From Halopelagius inordinatus (GTDB lineage: Archaea; Halobacteriota; Halobacteria; Halobacteriales; Haloferacaceae), in contig NZ_FOOQ01000005.1 in assembly GCF_900113245.1 (NCBI RefSeq), positions 1-64,000 of the forward strand: DNA of 64,000 nt, read 5' to 3'. How positions within the stretch are numbered: position 1 is the first letter of the stretch; the number at the start of each line of letters is the position of its first letter. Of this stretch, positions 63,035-64,000 are shown in pieces. A program made the position numbers and the translations under genes. The notes under the pieces were generated by a model. That model was not told where the DNA came from and searched no databases. It saw only the letters and a list, made by a program, of their open reading frames with translations.

Positions 63035-64000
63035 TTACTGCCCCAGTCGTTCGAGGATTCGCTCGCGGACGAGCGACGGCGTCTCATCGACGGAGTGTTG
63101 CCCCGCGATGGCCTCGCTTATCGTCTCGTTGATGTCGGTCCACCGGATGGGGTCGACGTCCGGCACGTCCCACGCCGCGCCCGTGGTGGAGTACTGGACG
63201 CCGTACTCGTCGGCGTTCTTGTACGCTTGCTCCGTGCTCTGGGCGAGGTCGTACTCGTCGAGGACCTCCTGCAGTTTGGGTTCGAGACCCGGAAGCGCCT
63301 CGTAGTACTCGCCCCACGCGGGCAGGACGAACTCGTTGTCGCTGAGCAGGAACATGTTGAGGTCCCACGCGGCGTTCTGTTCGGCGTCGCTGGCCTCGAA
63401 GATGCACTGCTGCTGTTCGAGCGCCCACATGTGCCCGCCGTGTTCGCCCTCGACGCCTTCGAGTTCGCTGATTCCGAAGTTGCTGCCGAACTCGGAGTCG
63501 ACCTTCGGATGCGGCAGGAGCATGAAGTCGCCCTCGCCGTCGTTCCAGCCGAACTGCACGTCCTCTTTGACGGACGTCCACCGACTGGCGGTCGGAACCG
63601 CGTAGTTGAACGAGGCGACGCGGCCGGTGAGCATGAGCGATGGGATGTCCTCGTCGCCGCGTTGGGCCGCCTCTTCGCTGCTGAACTCGTTGGCCATCTT
63701 CACGCAGGTCTTTATCATCCCGTCCGTCTTGCCTTGGTCCTCGTGGTCGTCATTCCCGACGACGACCGTCTTGTCGTCGCCCTCGCCGCGCATCCACGGG
63801 TCGGTTCCCTCGGTGTACGCGGTCCGCGCGTAGCCCCAGTAGGACTCTAAGTCGCCGGGGACGCCCGTCTCCTCGTAGGCGATGATGTCCTGCTCTTCGT
63901 CGATTCGCTGGACGGCCTCGAGGAACCCGCTCCACGTCGAGAGGTCCTCCATCGGGTCACTGACGCCGGCTTGGCTGAACGATTTCGGACGGATGCCGAG
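63035..64000 (-). CDS. Carbohydrate ABC transporter substrate-binding protein, N-terminus beyond window
   Basis: Partial gene: about 321 codons visible to the right edge, with the frame open through 64000. The visible part is the C-terminal two thirds of an SBP_bac_1 type protein: GSDPWMRGEGDDK-like solute-binding segments, ASRWTSVKEDVQFGWNDGEGDFMLLPHPKVDSEFG, and a terminal REISEAIAGQHSVDETPSLVRERILERLGQ-type helix. Sugar binding is expected from the permease/ATPase partners. It is the first gene of this operon or near it. Confidence 0.88.
   Translation of the reverse strand, partial: LGIRPKSFSQAGVSDPMEDLSTWSGFLEAVQRIDEEQDIIAYEETGVPGDLESYWGYARTAYTEGTDPWMRGEGDDKTVVVGNDDHEDQGKTDGMIKTCVKMANEFSSEEAAQRGDEDIPSLMLTGRVASFNYAVPTASRWTSVKEDVQFGWNDGEGDFMLLPHPKVDSEFGSNFGISELEGVEGEHGGHMWALEQQQCIFEASDAEQNAAWDLNMFLLSDNEFVLPAWGEYYEALPGLEPKLQEVLDEYDLAQSTEQAYKNADEYGVQYSTTGAAWDVPDVDPIRWTDINETISEAIAGQHSVDETPSLVRERILERLGQ

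Noticed and set aside
1-64000. tRNA, rRNA and insertion sequences
   Set aside because: No cloverleaf-like cluster, rRNA stretch, transposase motif or terminal inverted repeats were seen in reading through; a dedicated search was not possible.

Overview
The window is haloarchaeal DNA. It has high GC and acidic proteins, and many promoters place a TATA-like box about 25-35 nt before the start codon. It also encodes an Orc1/Cdc6 initiator, a halocyanin, and Tat-plus-lipobox secreted proteins. A parA gene sits beside orc1/cdc6 and a set of origin-type repeats. This fits a megaplasmid or secondary chromosome, or a secondary origin on the main chromosome, with accessory catabolic genes around it. 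I saw no tRNA, rRNA, CRISPR array or intact insertion sequence.

Layout. (1) 0-5 kb: nitric oxide reductase NorB, an unknown acidic protein, a halocyanin, a small winged-helix regulator and a cysteine-rich copper protein. (2) 5-11 kb: Lrp/AsnC regulator, an amino-acid permease fused to stress-protein domains, a rhomboid protease, UspA and a PiT phosphate transporter. (3) 11-14.5 kb: replication and segregation module with parA, a co-translated acidic partner, a CTAG-rich palindromic tract, an inverted pair of repeats, orc1/cdc6, and two opposed arms of ORB-like repeats. (4) 14.6-19.6 kb: AI-2E family membrane protein, methyltransferase, phosphoribosyltransferase, IclR regulator, a 746-nt gene-free stretch and an unknown conserved protein. 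(5) 19.8-36.9 kb: nitrogen-compound catabolism with RidA, a diaminobutyrate-type aminotransferase, aldehyde:ferredoxin oxidoreductase, an ectoine-hydrolase-like M24 protein, glutamate dehydrogenase, two 2-hydroxyacid dehydrogenases, an AbgA-type amidohydrolase / threonine ammonia-lyase / DMT exporter operon, a second class III aminotransferase and an IclR regulator. (6) 37-49 kb: an M20 carbamoylase-type hydrolase divergent from a dipeptide-type ABC transporter whose two ATPases are fused, then a DUF1028 protein, a rhomboid-like protein, an esterase and an amidase. (7) 49-64 kb: LarA-like protein, UspA, DapA-family lyase, two enolase-superfamily dehydratases, an HpcH/HpaI aldolase, an SDR, a tartrate/D-malate-type dehydrogenase heading an apparent operon with three unknown genes, and a carbohydrate ABC transporter cut off by the window end.

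How it works together. Region 5 reads as hydrolytic opening and deamination of a nitrogenous solute. The amino groups would go to glutamate and be released by glutamate dehydrogenase, and the aldehyde would be oxidised through ferredoxin. Ectoine-type substrates are a good but unproven guess. Region 6 looks like uptake and hydrolysis of amides, ureides or peptides. Region 7 looks like uptake, dehydration and aldol cleavage of sugar acids. The most unusual DNA is the replication module, whose repeat family of about ten copies has a GT-rich tail rather than the G-run I would expect for haloarchaeal origin boxes.
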